Source of the DNA: Lasiosphaeris hirsuta
Taxonomy: Eukaryota; Ascomycota; Sordariomycetes; Sordariales; Lasiosphaeriaceae
Assembly (NCBI GenBank): GCA_030549175.1
Contig: JAUKUA010000005.1
Location: forward strand, 2,232,001-2,296,000
Direction of reading: 5' to 3'
Length of the DNA stretch: 64,000 bases
A program made the position numbers and the translations under genes. Positions 33,746 to 45,102 of the stretch are shown piece after piece. The stretch's first letter is position 1; each line of letters opens with the position of its first letter. The notes beneath the pieces are model-generated. The model saw nothing but the letters and a program-made list of their open reading frames with translations. It was not told the origin of the DNA and did no database searches.

Positions 33746-36393
33746 AATTCCTCGTCTGCTCAGTGCTCTTACTCATGAATTGTATCGTATACTATGAGCT
33801 CGCCATCGATAGCCGGGCGGGTGGCGGGAGGTTGAGACAGCGGATACCTGATCCTGCACCCCGCTCGATCGTCTTTGCTCCTCTCTGTTCTCTGCTCTTT
33901 TGCACTTGTCCCACGGCGTTGCTGTCGGTCTCTGGCTCGTCGGCCAACGATGTCCCACCTCGGACTGGCGGCGGGGGGCTAGGAGAGGGGCGGTTTGCGC
34001 GCAGCTGTTCCCATGCGCGAGCGGACGGCAGCGTATGGGGGTGGGCATTTAAGAGCCGCACAACGCAGCCAAGGATGGCAACGACACCCAGCGGGGACCG
34101 GCCGGGGCAGACTGCTGCTAATAAGGGTGCGGCGCTGGAAGAAAAAATTGCGGGAGGGGCCTCGTGACCGGTTGATTGAGCGGGGATTGTAAATTGCGAT
34201 CCAGAGCTGGGAGAATGAGGGGGGGGGGCTGGGTCTCCCCCGTTGGCAAGAATGCGGCTCAAAGCTCTGACGGCTGTGGGATGGGTATTCGGGACGAAGG
34301 AAAAAGGAGGGTCGACCGGGCTTGAGGGTGTGAGCAAAGACAGGGTACCTGAGGTAACCGGGGCCGCGAAGACAATATCCCAGAAAACAGGAATATCAGG
34401 GGATTCTGTGTTTCTGGGCTGTCGGTTGATCGAGAGTTGTCGATCGTGACAGTGAGAGAGAGGCCCGCAAGGCAACAGGACGGGTCTGGGACCTTGGAGG
34501 CTCTAGCAGCTTTTGAGCCGCGATCCAATGGCAACCACAAAGCGTAAGCTGCACGCACACCTCGACAGCCGCCTAGACGACCCTGGGGGCCGGGGCAAGC
34601 TTCGTCAATGCGTCGAGTGCGACGGCTAAGAGTGATTGCGGACGAGGCGGGGGAGCCGAGCTGTCGAGGAAGGCTGTTCGACGTTTGCCGGTCCTTTTCT
34701 GCGACTTCTAGCGACCACAAAAAGGCCAGGAATGCCAGGGGTGCCAGGGGTGTGTCGTCGGCCGAGGAGACGGGCGATGGCGGGTGAGACTAGGTGTTTG
34801 GTTGCTGACAGACGGAGGGACGGGGTCGCCCTTCAGAGAATGTCTTGTCGTGGCGGGGAGGGGGCAGAATCAGGGAACACGACCCTAGGAATGTGCAACT
34901 CTCGCTGGCCGGCTGGGGAGGGTCGAGGAGAGAAGGCAACCGCTGCCCGATGGAGTGGTTGCGGCTCAACTGGTCAAGTATGCACGGTATCGCACGACTC
35001 TAGTCGTGCGCTGCGCGCGCTCGCTGGCTCAGTGGCGGTCGGGTACGGGCGTGGAGAAGGCTTGCGCAAAAGGACCGAGCCTCTCTGCATGAAGACGATG
35101 CGGCGCGCCGATCCCAGAGGAATGACACAAGGACTGAAGGGCAGCGGTGCGTGTTGTCGGAATGGCGATGTTGTCGTAGGGAGCAAGACCGAAGGACGCG
35201 CGGGTGACGGTGGACAGTTCAATGGCTTGGATGGCACGACGGGGCCCTGGACGAAGGAAGAGCTCCGGGCTTCCTGTTCGCCTGGCTCGCCTGGCTCGCC
35301 TGCTCACATAGGTGCTTTGCTTGCTGCTTGGTGCTGGCTGTTGCTGACCCTACTTCCAATTCCATGCTCAAGCAGGAGCTCCAGGCCTGTGCCAGGCGGG
35401 ACTCTTAGCGTATTGATGAGGCGGCCACTGGTGTGGGGTGGGGCCCTGGGCTCCATCACTGCTCCCCCCCATCGCTCCATCGCCATGGGTTCCCGCCACG
35501 GGAAAGTCCAAATGCGCAGATGCCGCACTGCCCCCCAGCGCATACTCGCATGGCACCTTGTACTAGTACACGCCCGTCCAGGGTGGCCCCAGCCCCATCT
35601 GAGCCCGCGTGTTGTACAAGCACCTCCCTCCACAATACGTAATTGCGATCCAGTGCCCCAGCTGAACTTTTTGGCTCGAATTATGGGGGAGCCAAAGTAT
35701 TGTGATTACGCCAGCTTGGTGTAGAGCTCGGTTATGATCAAGTTCAAGACAGAAACGGACTGCGTTGCGGCAGAGAAAACAGCAGGATGGGACGAGAAAA
35801 CGACTCTAATAAGTCCGTAACACGCAGGATTCCTTCCTCCTCTCTTCATCATCCTGCCGAGGGAATCGAGGCATCTTCTGCACTTTCTTGATTCCCTGCA
35901 CCGTCCAGAGCTGCAGGCTTCCCGTCCCCGACTTTGTCGAGCACACGCGTCCGACAGTTGATGGGTCAGAGAATAGCAGCCGGCGACCCCCTCACTCTGC
36001 CTCCCTCCCATCCCCCCTTCCCTTTTGGTGTGTCCTCCTGCATGCTACCTGGCTGCTCTCTCAGTGGTTGTCGCCGTCCTTCTGTGGAATGGGGGTGCAG
36101 AGACAAAGTGCAACGATGCGGCCAGCAACTGGAACCTGCTAGCTTGGTCGTCCTCGAGCATGGAGCATGGAGCGGTCCTCTTCACCAGCCGTCGGCATCA
36201 GTTTTGGACCTGCACCCAACTGCTTCCAGGACGTGCTGGGTAGGATCAGCGCAGCCCAAACCCGCACTCTCAAAAGGGCATCAAAAGTCTGAACAAGGCA
36301 AACAGGCGGCCGGGAAACCAGGGTGCCAGGAACCAAGAATCCAAGAGAAGCCACCCCGAAAAGCCGCATCCCCTTTGCGCCTTCTCACCTCCA

Positions 36394-36413
36394 CCCCCCC
36401 CCCCCCCCCCCCC
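36394..36413. repeat. C20 run
   Basis: Mononucleotide C run, followed by a CCCTCC-rich stretch, in the gene-free region. Confidence 0.9.
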
Positions 36414-37177
36414 TCCCTCCCCCCTGACGACTAACGGGCAGGCGGGCAGCGTGACAAGACTGCAGATTCCCCACGGAAGGAAACCACATCTCAGGGGTGT
36501 GGGAGGGTAGTGTATTGTTACTTTCACAACACTACATGGTGCGCGGGCAGTTTTGCGCGACATTTTGGTTTCCCTTCCCCGTGCTGGTGTTGAAGTCGGT
36601 GGCAAGTCTAGCAGGCAAACGAGCAGGGAAAGCTTTCTGGAAACGTCAGCGCCGGGGCAGAAGAGGCTACGGGGATTGGTCAGTCTACAAAACCCAGGCT
36701 TGCCAGGGTGAGCCCGTCTTCCCTGTCCTCCCTGCTGGCCTGCAACTCAGCCTCATTCCGTCAATAGCGCGCCAAAGAACGGGTCAGTCCGCCAGAGTGA
36801 CTCTGGGGTTCAGTGGGGACCTCGGGCTCCATCGTCCCACAAGACCTACCCCCTCCTCCTTGTGTAGTGTCGGTCGTCTTGGAACTCGCGTTGTGCCCTC
36901 GGGATCTCACCGCAGGAAGGAGCTTAATCCAATTCGCAAAGACAATGCATTCCTTGTCGCGCCGAGCGCGGCCCCTCGTTCCTTTTTTACTGGCGACTGA
37001 GGAAAGCGCGTGGCGGTTTTCGACCTCTGAAATTGCGGCGTGAAGCCAGTCATGCATTCTACACCGTTGCAGCCAAGTGCGGCCCTTGAAGAATCCTATC
37101 AGAGGCTATCGTCGTAACCCTGCAAGGACGGCACGCCCCTCGCGGAGATCATTCGAAGCATGGCAAGCACCGTAATC

Positions 37178-37199
37178 GGGGGGGGGGGGGGGGGGGGGG
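37178..37199. repeat. G22 run
   Basis: Twenty-two consecutive G in the gene-free region upstream of the C2H2 regulator. Confidence 0.9.
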
Positions 37200-37609
37200 C
37201 CTCAAGTCAGGAGATGCGACCCAAACCACCCCGAGCATCCTGTTGGCTTTTCACGTCCTTAACGTAGCTGGGAGGCCGCTCTTCACTGAGTTGAACCTCG
37301 ATCTTTCTTCAGGCATGATGAAGTGGGGGGCAGGGTCCGCTCCGACTCGTCCGGCTCCTGTTCTGAGGTGGCTCCTGGGTTCTGGTGGTTCTGGTGGCTG
37401 GATAGCGTCGCTAGCCGGGAGCCAAATATGTCATTGGTGCCGCTGGGAGGACAAAACGAAAAGAGGGCAAGGGGACGATCAGATTCGCAGATGGGCGCTC
37501 ATTGGAACGCAGCGGTGAGGCTCGGCCGACCGCCCGGCCGCGCTCGCAGCGCGTGCAGCAAACGATGGCGGATGCGGACGATTTGCACTTAGTTGCACCC
37601 CATTCGAAA

Positions 37610-37680
37610 AAGGGCTTCCAAGAAGGGGGCCAAGAAGTGGGCCAAGAAGGGGGCCAAGAAGGGGCCCAAGAAGAGGGCGC
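37610..37680. repeat. Degenerate 12-bp tandem repeat
   Basis: Five or more imperfect copies of a GGGGGCCAAGAA-like unit. It can be read on the plus strand as a Lys/Ala-rich peptide (KKGAKKWAKKGAKKG) and on the minus as SWPP units, but neither reading has other support as a gene. Confidence 0.75.
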
Positions 37681-40129
37681 GAGGCCCCTCATCTGATCAC
37701 CTCGTGCCAAAACGGGAGTCGCAGTTGGGCTGTCGTCGATGGCGATGGCGCTCGATGCCAATTGATGCCAACAACCGAGCTCCATTTTAGCCGGCCGCCT
37801 TGGAGACGCTAAATCTCAGCCGCCCAACCAGCAACCGCGTAGGCCATCCGGCGACCTCGACTAAGGGAGAGCCGCACCACGCACGACCAGGCGGGGCTTT
37901 GGCTTATTGTCCTCAAGGACCACCTCCCATACACGCAGCACGCACTGCATACAAAAGAGCCCTTTTGTCTCGATACCCCGCTCCACCCTCGAGATGCCAA
38001 TGCCAATGCCCTGCCAGTACCCCCAGTGCCCTGCCAAATTCCCTCGTGGGATCGCGTGGCCTGCGGCTGGCGCAGGGAGGGGGAAAACTTCACCCGTCAA
38101 TCTGTCAGTCTGATCAATCCGCAGAGTCAGCTTCCCGTGTCTACCCAGATCGGGGCGTGACATTGTGTCCCAGTCCGTCGTCGCCTTCCCCGCAACTCAA
38201 TAACCACTCTACCCCTCTGCTCCCGTTGATGAGAGATGCTAAGCATTGACAAAACAAGAAGGTGGTTGTCTCGGGCTTCACGAGCTGTAGACACGGTACG
38301 GTGGGCATGTACCATGATTCCCACACCGCCAAGTCGTCGTTTTGCCTCGCATCTGAGGTTTGGTCGATGGAAGGGCACCGGAAGTGTCTCCGGCAGGTCG
38401 TACGGGTCAAGCCACACCAATTTTCAAGCGCTTTGTGCCCATGTAACCCGGCTGTTCCTGGGGGCCGCCGTCTCGGCAGCTGTGGACAATAGCCATGGCT
38501 GTGACATGTAACACGCCCTTACCTCGCCCTTACCTCCCCCCCAGAAGAATAGAAAAACACGTCCAGAATTTGCAGACCTGGGTGGATTGAGATCTAATGG
38601 GACAAGCCACGGGGTTTCCCATCAGATAGATACCAGGTCTTCCCAGCAAGGTTCGCACGTAACAGGGGTCCATTTGGCTCTTCCTCATCAAGAGCATAAG
38701 GCGAGAAAACATCATAAAATGATACCCAAATACGGACGTACATGAGTGAGCCCTATCACGTTTTGCTGCCTTATACCCATCCTTTTCCACCGCTACTTTG
38801 CCGCACGTTATCTACTTGGCCAACCAACGTCAATGAAGAGACAGTGGCTTCCCGGTGGGAAATTGCGCAAAGGGAGGGGACCCGAGAAGTGGACACACGA
38901 CTTGCCGACTAACTCCCCGGCCCCTTTACAAGCGGGAAACAGCCAGGGCAATTTGATACCAAAGCTGGCGAAGCCTACTTGGAGTTGACCAAATGATTGT
39001 TGCCTCTTATCTGATGCTGGCCTGCTAAGCCGCCGTGGCCGAACGATTAGGGTCCAGAGGCGCGGAATTGGGATGGCTCCCAGGGACTAACAGGTATACG
39101 GATAGATACTATTCACCCAGGACATTCCAGCTGCGTGCGAACCTCGTTCTGGATGTGACGGGATGAGACACGTATTGGAGAGTTTAGTCTGAATGGGCAT
39201 TTTTCGTCTTGGTCACTTTTGACACTTGTAGGCCGTACCGATAGACGTGGCATGAAGATGCGTGAGAGGGCGTTTGGCCCTCCTTTGGCTCGATGATGCA
39301 CCTCTATGTTTATGCCGTGGAATTACCTTCGGGTCTGCCCTTCAAAGGTACTCACTCGAATACCGGGACAACACCAGTCGGGTTTCATAAATACCCTACG
39401 TGATGCTTCCAGATTTGACCACGAGATATAGGCCGCCCCTAACCCAGCACCCGCTCCTTTGGGTCACCAGGGGAGTCCGGCGGGTAGTAATCATAGGAAC
39501 ACTCGGGCACAAATACCACCAAATATGCGTCTTCCTGCTCTGGCCGTCATTTGATATCAGCATAACATCCAGCTTGACCGGCAAACAACCCATATCACCA
39601 CCAAAAGCAGAGACACCGGCCGTTTTCCCTATTGGGCTAAAAGATGCACCTAAAGAATCGAAAACAACGTAGCCATACCAACCAGCTCATATATCCGCCC
39701 CGACGTCATAGCAGACAGAGCCTCTCTTCCTCTGCACGGTCTCTGCATCCCCCGCACCCAACCCTCGCGACAGTAAAGAGGCAGGGTTATCTAAGTGGAT
39801 GGATGGACCGCAGTTACACTCGGGAGTTGATGCAGGCCCGTTCCGAGATCGCTTGTAGTGCGTAGCGGGCCACGGCCTTGCGGGGGTGGTGGATCGACTA
39901 ACTAGCCGCAGTACGTACAGCACTGTCACCAATGACGGGGTGAGGGAAAACCAGAAGAGAAGATCAGTTCACTGAACACCACGTGGTGTTCGCAGCTTAC
40001 CAAAAAAAAAACCTGTTGTGAATATTGGCAAGACGTATCCCCCCTCCCCGGGTGTCTACATCATTGAGAACTTCATCCAAATATTTATCTATCTGTGCCC
40101 TTTGTTTAACCATTCTCGAAATATCAACC

Positions 40130-41370
40130 ATGGCAGCGCCGCGAACCATGAAGGCTGTCGTCTTCGACGGGCCGAGAAAAGTTTCTGTGCAAGACCGGCC
40201 GATTCCAACATTGAAGCATGCTCAAGATATCATTGTCAGAGTCCAGACAACAGCACTATGTGGCTCGTATGTAACAGCCCTCTCCCTGACCCCCCTTTTC
40301 GTAGGTCAACTGACCTGGCCTCACCACTCTAGGGAACTTCATGCCTACAGGGGAATCCAGTCGTCTCCAACAGGGTTCATCATGGGGCATGAGTTCGTCG
40401 GCCTGGTAGTCGAGGCGGGCAGTGAAGTGAAGACTCTCAAGATAGGCGACAAAGTTGTGGCCCCCTTTACCGTATCATGCATGGAATGCTTCTATTGCCA
40501 AAATGGTTTCTCTGGCCGATGCGAGAATTCCCTCCTCTTCGGCTCGCCTGGCCTCGACGGAGGGCAGGCCGAGTACGTGAGGGTGCCATATGCCGACGGC
40601 ACGGTGATGAAGGCGCCGCCGGAGATCGAGGACCGGGCTTTGGTACTGATGGCTGACATCTTCCCTACGGGCTGGTTCGGGGTAAAGAACGCATTTGCCT
40701 CCCTAGGCTCCCAGCCAGCGACAGAAGCCACTATCGTCGTTGTTGGTTGCGGGCCTGTCGGCCTATGTGCAATCATATCGGCATTAGAGTATCATCCCAG
40801 GCACATCTTTGCTGTCGATAGCGTTGACTCACGATTGGAGCTTGCTCGGGGACTCGGTGCTGAGCCACTGAACTTCCTTCGGGGCAAAGAGGCCATGCAG
40901 AAGCGGGTTAAGGAGGTGACGGAAGGTCGTGGGGCTGACGTAGTCGTTGAGGTCGTAGGGCTGAGCCCTGCTCTTAGGACTTCTTTCGACCTCTTGAGGC
41001 CGTTTGGGATGATCAGCAGCATCGGAGTGCACAATGCGGAGATTCCTTGGAACGGTGACGAGGCATATGGGTAAGTTTCCAAATCTAGGGTTAAAGTCCG
41101 AATTTTGACACCTCTCAGCAAGAACGTGAGGATACAGATGGGACGCTGTCCTGTGCGATCTATTGTAGCAGAAGCACTGCAATCACTAGCCCGGAACCAG
41201 CACAAACTTGAGTATGACGACCCCTTGGGTACCGAACACCGGTGGTTGAGGCAGATGTACTGACTACGGACAGCTTCATGTTTGACAAGATCATGCCGCT
41301 CACGGATGCAGTCGAGGGCTATGAGCTTTTCGACAAGATGAAGGTGCAGAAAGTCATCTTCAAGCCATGA
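40130..41370 (+). CDS. Zinc-dependent medium-chain alcohol dehydrogenase
   Basis: Likely NAD(P)-dependent oxidoreductase acting on an alcohol/aldehyde or polyol. Four exons: 40130-40266, 40333-41070, 41119-41211 and 41274-41370, 354 residues, typical length. The start has a strong context (CAACCATGGC). Catalytic-zinc ligands fit Cys44 (LCGSELHAYRG) and His65-Glu66 (GHEFVG). The structural-zinc set is complete: Cys95, 98, 101 and 109 in CMECFYCQNGFSGRC. The Rossmann fingerprint is VVVGCGPVGL. The C-terminus FDKIMPLTDAVEGYELFDKM is restored by the last intron, which has a CTGAC branch site. The first intron is 66 nt, a multiple of three, with no in-frame stop. Substrate is not predictable. Confidence 0.88.
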
Positions 41371-41483
41371 GCCCTAGTTCGTTGCATTTCCAGGAAGGTG
41401 TTGAACACCCCCAAGGACCCGGCGGCCTGTCATCTGTAGGGTATTTCTCGTAAGATCAAGAAGACAGCTTGCGAACGTGTAGC

Positions 41484-41975
41484 TTAGTTTTGTCTAGGCT
41501 TCACGAGACCATCATGCATGATGTAATAAGTGATGGTCGAGTCATCCTGGACAGTAGCTAGAAGTAGACGCTTCCCGCGCTTTGAATTTCTCCAGAGCTT
41601 CCACTGAGTATAGGCGGCGGCATTGTCGCCGTCGGTATCCCCGGCCGCCTCGGCTGCACCTCCAGGGGGGACGGCGTCGAGGGCGTCGAAGACGGCAGCG
41701 AATTGGGCGGGCGACCATTTCTCAGCCAGATGCAGCGGCAGCACCCACTCGAGCTCGGGCGTCTGGTGAATGGGCTCATCCCTATCTTTCTGGGCCTTAA
41801 TAAGGGCGATTTGCTCGTCTGGGTGCACGTATAGGCGTTTTGGGGGGAGCCCGTAAACTATTGGTCTGGGGAGATTTGCCTGGGTGTGGACCTTGATTTG
41901 GGTCCAGTCGTGCTGGTTTTCCAAGTTGTTGAGAACAGCTTTGGTGAGGGTTTCGATGGAATGGTCAGACGACAT
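41484..41975 (-). CDS. SEN15: tRNA-splicing endonuclease subunit Sen15
   Basis: Structural subunit of the tetrameric endonuclease that removes introns from pre-tRNA. Single exon, 163 residues. Conserved blocks: HDWTQIKVHTQANLP, YGLPPKRLYVHPDEQ, EWVLPLHLAEKWSPAQFAAV and a C-terminal LLLATVQDDSTITYYIMHDG followed by VKPRQN, which match fungal Sen15 proteins closely. An Ala/Gly/Asp-rich insertion (about residues 105-122) separates the two halves. It converges with the dehydrogenase gene: the stops are 113 bp apart. Confidence 0.92.
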   Translation of the reverse strand: MSSDHSIETLTKAVLNNLENQHDWTQIKVHTQANLPRPIVYGLPPKRLYVHPDEQIALIKAQKDRDEPIHQTPELEWVLPLHLAEKWSPAQFAAVFDALDAVPPGGAAEAAGDTDGDNAAAYTQWKLWRNSKRGKRLLLATVQDDSTITYYIMHDGLVKPRQN

Positions 41976-42986
41976 GGCGGCAATACTGGTTTCTGTTGCC
42001 GTTTAATAAGCCTTGTGCTGTTGTTGGTTGGTTAATGGAATGAATGAGAAATGGCTTTTTTCTTGCACGTTTTGGGCGTTTCGATCAGGTCGCAAGTTCG
42101 ATGTGGGTCAGGCGGTGGATCCAGCGAGGTTGACTGTGCCCCTCCTCTTTCAAGGTGTGCAAACTTGACCGACGACTCCCGTTAAGGTCCTCTTCTGTCT
42201 GTCTTATCACACAAGGTATGGTCGTGTAGGCAATTTACGACACTATGTAACTAAGTTATATTTCGTGTACGGAGTAAATCTACTCCATTTCTTCTATATG
42301 GTAATAAGATGAGGACGAGACGAGCACAATCAGTTCCGTGGTTGTCACTGTCCTCGTCGGAGCGTCACTCCACTACAGACACCAATAGCAGCAGAGCGGA
42401 ACGCGCCAAACGACGGGAGAGATGAGTCTAGATTTTGCATCGTTCATGAATCGAGGATCCCCCACAATCATAAAGTGTTCGAGAGGGCAAAGCTTCGTAT
42501 GCAGAATGACATCACCGTATCGAGCGAGCGTTCGCTCCTGGCTCAGGGCAACCGTTTCGGCCCCGAGCGCAAAGGCCCAGCCCACCTGCCAAGGCACAAT
42601 GACGAGTCTCAGACAGCGAAAACGACAGCGAAAGCGAGGAAGCGTGAGGCGCCCTGATGACCCGCGCAACCCTCCGCCGCCCAAGCAGCGCGTCCAAGTA
42701 AACCTTTGTGTTTGATTAAATGCGACAACACCTCCAGTCCCCCCTTCTGCTCTCCCTACGGATATTCCCCTTACACGGCTACCGCATTATCCCTTCCGCA
42801 TCTTCATCAGCAGCTTGATAATCCCCGAGAGCCACTCACGCCTTATCCTTGTTTCTGTTGCTGACTCCGTCGCATGCTTCTAATTGGGTGTTAATTTCGC
42901 TGAGCACATACCTCCTTGCACATTCATACCTACCTGCATTACGGTCAGGTCAACCTCGCACCCCCGACCGTTGTATCTCCCTTATA
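41976..42986. other. Divergent promoter region of SEN15 and DUF2985 gene
   Basis: About 1 kb between divergent genes, holding both promoters; the 250 bp before 42987 are pyrimidine-rich, as usual just upstream of fungal starts. No gene seen. Confidence 0.55.
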
Positions 42987-44270
42987 ATGGCGCAGGCCAC
43001 TCCTGGCGAATCTTTTCCCGCATCCGATTCCACTCAAGGCAACAAACTTACAGGCGATCCATATCAATCGAAAAAACCAACCAACATAAGATTGTCTTCC
43101 GTAACAGGCGCAGTCCGGAGGCTCTCCAGGGAGTTCGAGGACTCGCGCCCTCACGAGGGATTCATGGCTGCGACAGGCGACATCGCGTCTACGCTGGTCG
43201 CTGAGCACTCTCGGCCGCACAGCCGCAAGACGATGAACGACATCGATGCAACACAGTTGGATGGAGCGACAGCAGAAAAAAAACTCCACCAAGAAACGGT
43301 CCAACCCAACCTCCGAGCTTCCCTTTCGGGGGCAGTAGCATCGTCCGACGATGCCACTCTCGCTACGCCTGTAGAGCTTTCCGACTTGCCGAAACACACT
43401 GAACCCTTTGAGAACGGATACCACTTTCCACCCAAGTATCCGTGGATGGAGGCCACAAAGTTCAATCTGGCGGCCTTCTGGAAATTCTTCATCACACCAA
43501 TGGGTTTTTTCTGGACAATATACGGTCTCAATGTTGTGGCATGGGGTGGCATGCTCTTTCTGCTCCTTTGTAACGCCTCCCCGGCCATGTGCTACCCCAC
43601 ATGCGATGATATAGACTCTCCTCGAAGAAAATGGGTCGAGTACGACTCGCAGGTCCTCACGGCACTCTTCTGCGTCACTGCATTTGGCCTCGCGCCCTGG
43701 AGGTTTCGGGACCTATACTACTCGCTCCAATACCGCCTTCAAGGCAAGCAATCGGGGATTCGAAGACTCGCCGGCATTCACCGCGGCTGGTTTCGTCTCC
43801 CAGGCTCACAAGATCTGCCTGTTGATGTTGGTCCGGACAACGTCCCGGAAGACACCCCAGAGCAGGTCATCCCCATCCCCGAGAGCAGCATCCCGAATGC
43901 TCCACTGACCGGCGTCCGGGCACCTGCAACTTTAGTGTGGAAGATGGATTTTGTTATTTGGACTATGGTGCTAAATACATTTGCCCAATGTGGGCTTTGC
44001 GGCATCATGTGGGGTCAGAATAGATATGACAGGCCAGGCTGGTCAACGGGCTTTCTCGTGGCTGTGGGGTCTATTGTTGCCATGGTAGGCGGGTATGTCA
44101 TATTTTTGGAGGGCAAGAATGTCAAGAGTATCGAGGGTGTGGCTTGCAGCGAGCGGGATCTGAAGAGACTTGCGAGCGACAAGGAGCTGGGCATCCACCA
44201 CTACAACAACATCAAGGACAAGAAGCCCAAGAAGAAGGAGCTGGACCCCGAGGCAAGGCGTGAGAAATAG
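42987..44270 (+). CDS. DUF2985 integral membrane protein
   Basis: Fungal membrane protein of unknown function. Single exon, 427 residues; the ATG at 42987 (MAQATPGESFPASD) was preferred over the open frame upstream, which lacks protein-like sequence. The N-terminal 160 residues are hydrophilic. Then come the DUF2985-like features: KFNLAAFWKFFITPMGFFW, a first TM (IYGLNVVAWGGMLFLLL), CYPTCDD, a second TM (LTALFCVTAFGLAPWRFRDL), and after a Pro-rich loop two more TMs (FVIWTMVLNTFAQCGLCGIM and TGFLVAVGSIVAMVGGYVIF). The C-terminus is Lys-rich (KDKKPKKKELDPEARREK), probably cytosolic. Family assignment rests on this layout and motifs. Confidence 0.82.
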   Translation: MAQATPGESFPASDSTQGNKLTGDPYQSKKPTNIRLSSVTGAVRRLSREFEDSRPHEGFMAATGDIASTLVAEHSRPHSRKTMNDIDATQLDGATAEKKLHQETVQPNLRASLSGAVASSDDATLATPVELSDLPKHTEPFENGYHFPPKYPWMEATKFNLAAFWKFFITPMGFFWTIYGLNVVAWGGMLFLLLCNASPAMCYPTCDDIDSPRRKWVEYDSQVLTALFCVTAFGLAPWRFRDLYYSLQYRLQGKQSGIRRLAGIHRGWFRLPGSQDLPVDVGPDNVPEDTPEQVIPIPESSIPNAPLTGVRAPATLVWKMDFVIWTMVLNTFAQCGLCGIMWGQNRYDRPGWSTGFLVAVGSIVAMVGGYVIFLEGKNVKSIEGVACSERDLKRLASDKELGIHHYNNIKDKKPKKKELDPEARREK

Positions 44271-45102
44271 AGGGGCAACGAAAAAAAAAAACGGGGCGGG
44301 CAGGCCGGAGATATTGGTTTAACTTTGCGGCGTTGTAATGGTTGCATACCGTAGTTGGTATGATATACGATACCCATACTTGAACAGATATATAATATAC
44401 CTTGGGAGTGCTGTGCACTTGCATTAGCCTGCTGTATGGGCGATGGCTCGATAATCATCAGAATTTCTTCGCATGTTGTTGGCCACGTATCCTATTGAAG
44501 CCGAGGTGCCTGATGACGATGCCAACTGCATGGGGTTTACTTCAATGTCATTGGCACGGAAATGCAAGGCCATTGCAGCATAGCAAATCGACTAGTCAGG
44601 TGGTTGGCTCTCTGCTCGCGGCTCCCGCCCGGGCGTGATGGGTCCGGGGCCCGTCCCATGCGATTGAGCCATTGCCTATCAGTCGGGCAGGGCTGGAGGT
44701 GGTGGGGCGGCATGGACAGGCACCCGGCTGCTGGAGCTGATCTGCGCTGTGGGCGTTATCTGGGGCCTGGAGCTGCCGCGAGCGCCATGCGCGGTCGCTT
44801 GCCCGTCCGCCCACCCAGACCTGTGGCCTCTGACGGCGGAACCTCTGGGCTTCGGCTGTCGGGTCTACTCCTCTGAACAAAGACAACTTAGAGGACAACT
44901 TTATTTCTCGTCGGGAGATTGGGGAGTCGCCGCAACTCACCTATTGCATCGCTTCGTCAAGAGTTTTGTTATTTCAACGCATCAGTTCCACTCCTTTGGT
45001 TCAATTCCGCAGCTTGGTGCCTCGCCCGGGCACTTTTTCTCTTCCCTAAAACCCTCGTCGAACGGTCGATAGGCAGTCCAGGTCTCCGAAATCGCCGCCG
45101 TA
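44271..45102. other. Intergenic, promoter of SLC35F6-like gene
   Basis: About 830 bp between two plus-strand genes; A11 follows the DUF2985 stop. GC-rich open frames around 44560-44940 have no protein-like features. Confidence 0.5.

Larger units (their letters stand above)
33746..40129. other. 6.4 kb gene-free stretch with homopolymer runs
   Basis: Between the divergent C2H2 regulator (minus) and dehydrogenase (plus). The longest open frame (34636-35724) is GC-driven, has no domain-like sequence, and competes with open frames on both strands. Features seen: short tandem repeats at about 34727-34755, 35277-35305 and 37610-37680, C20 at 36394-36413 and G22 at 37178-37199. Most likely a long regulatory or 5' UTR region, or a home for non-coding RNA. 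Confidence 0.45.

Noticed and set aside
34636..35724. 362-codon open frame on the plus strand in the gene-free region
   Set aside because: Composition is driven by high GC, there is no domain-like pattern, it overlaps several other open frames on both strands, and it lacks a plausible intron or start context.
39031..39105. tRNA-like start GCCGCCGTGGCCGAACGATTAG resembling a Leu/Ser tRNA A box, shown here only in part by its position
   Set aside because: No matching acceptor-stem partner, anticodon arm or B box (GGTTCGA) follows on the same strand, so a functional tRNA is not supported.
41212..41273. Apparent premature stop and frameshift near the end of the alcohol dehydrogenase, suggesting a pseudogene
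   Set aside because: Removing an intron with a GTATGA donor, CTGAC branch site and CAG acceptor restores the family's C-terminus exactly.
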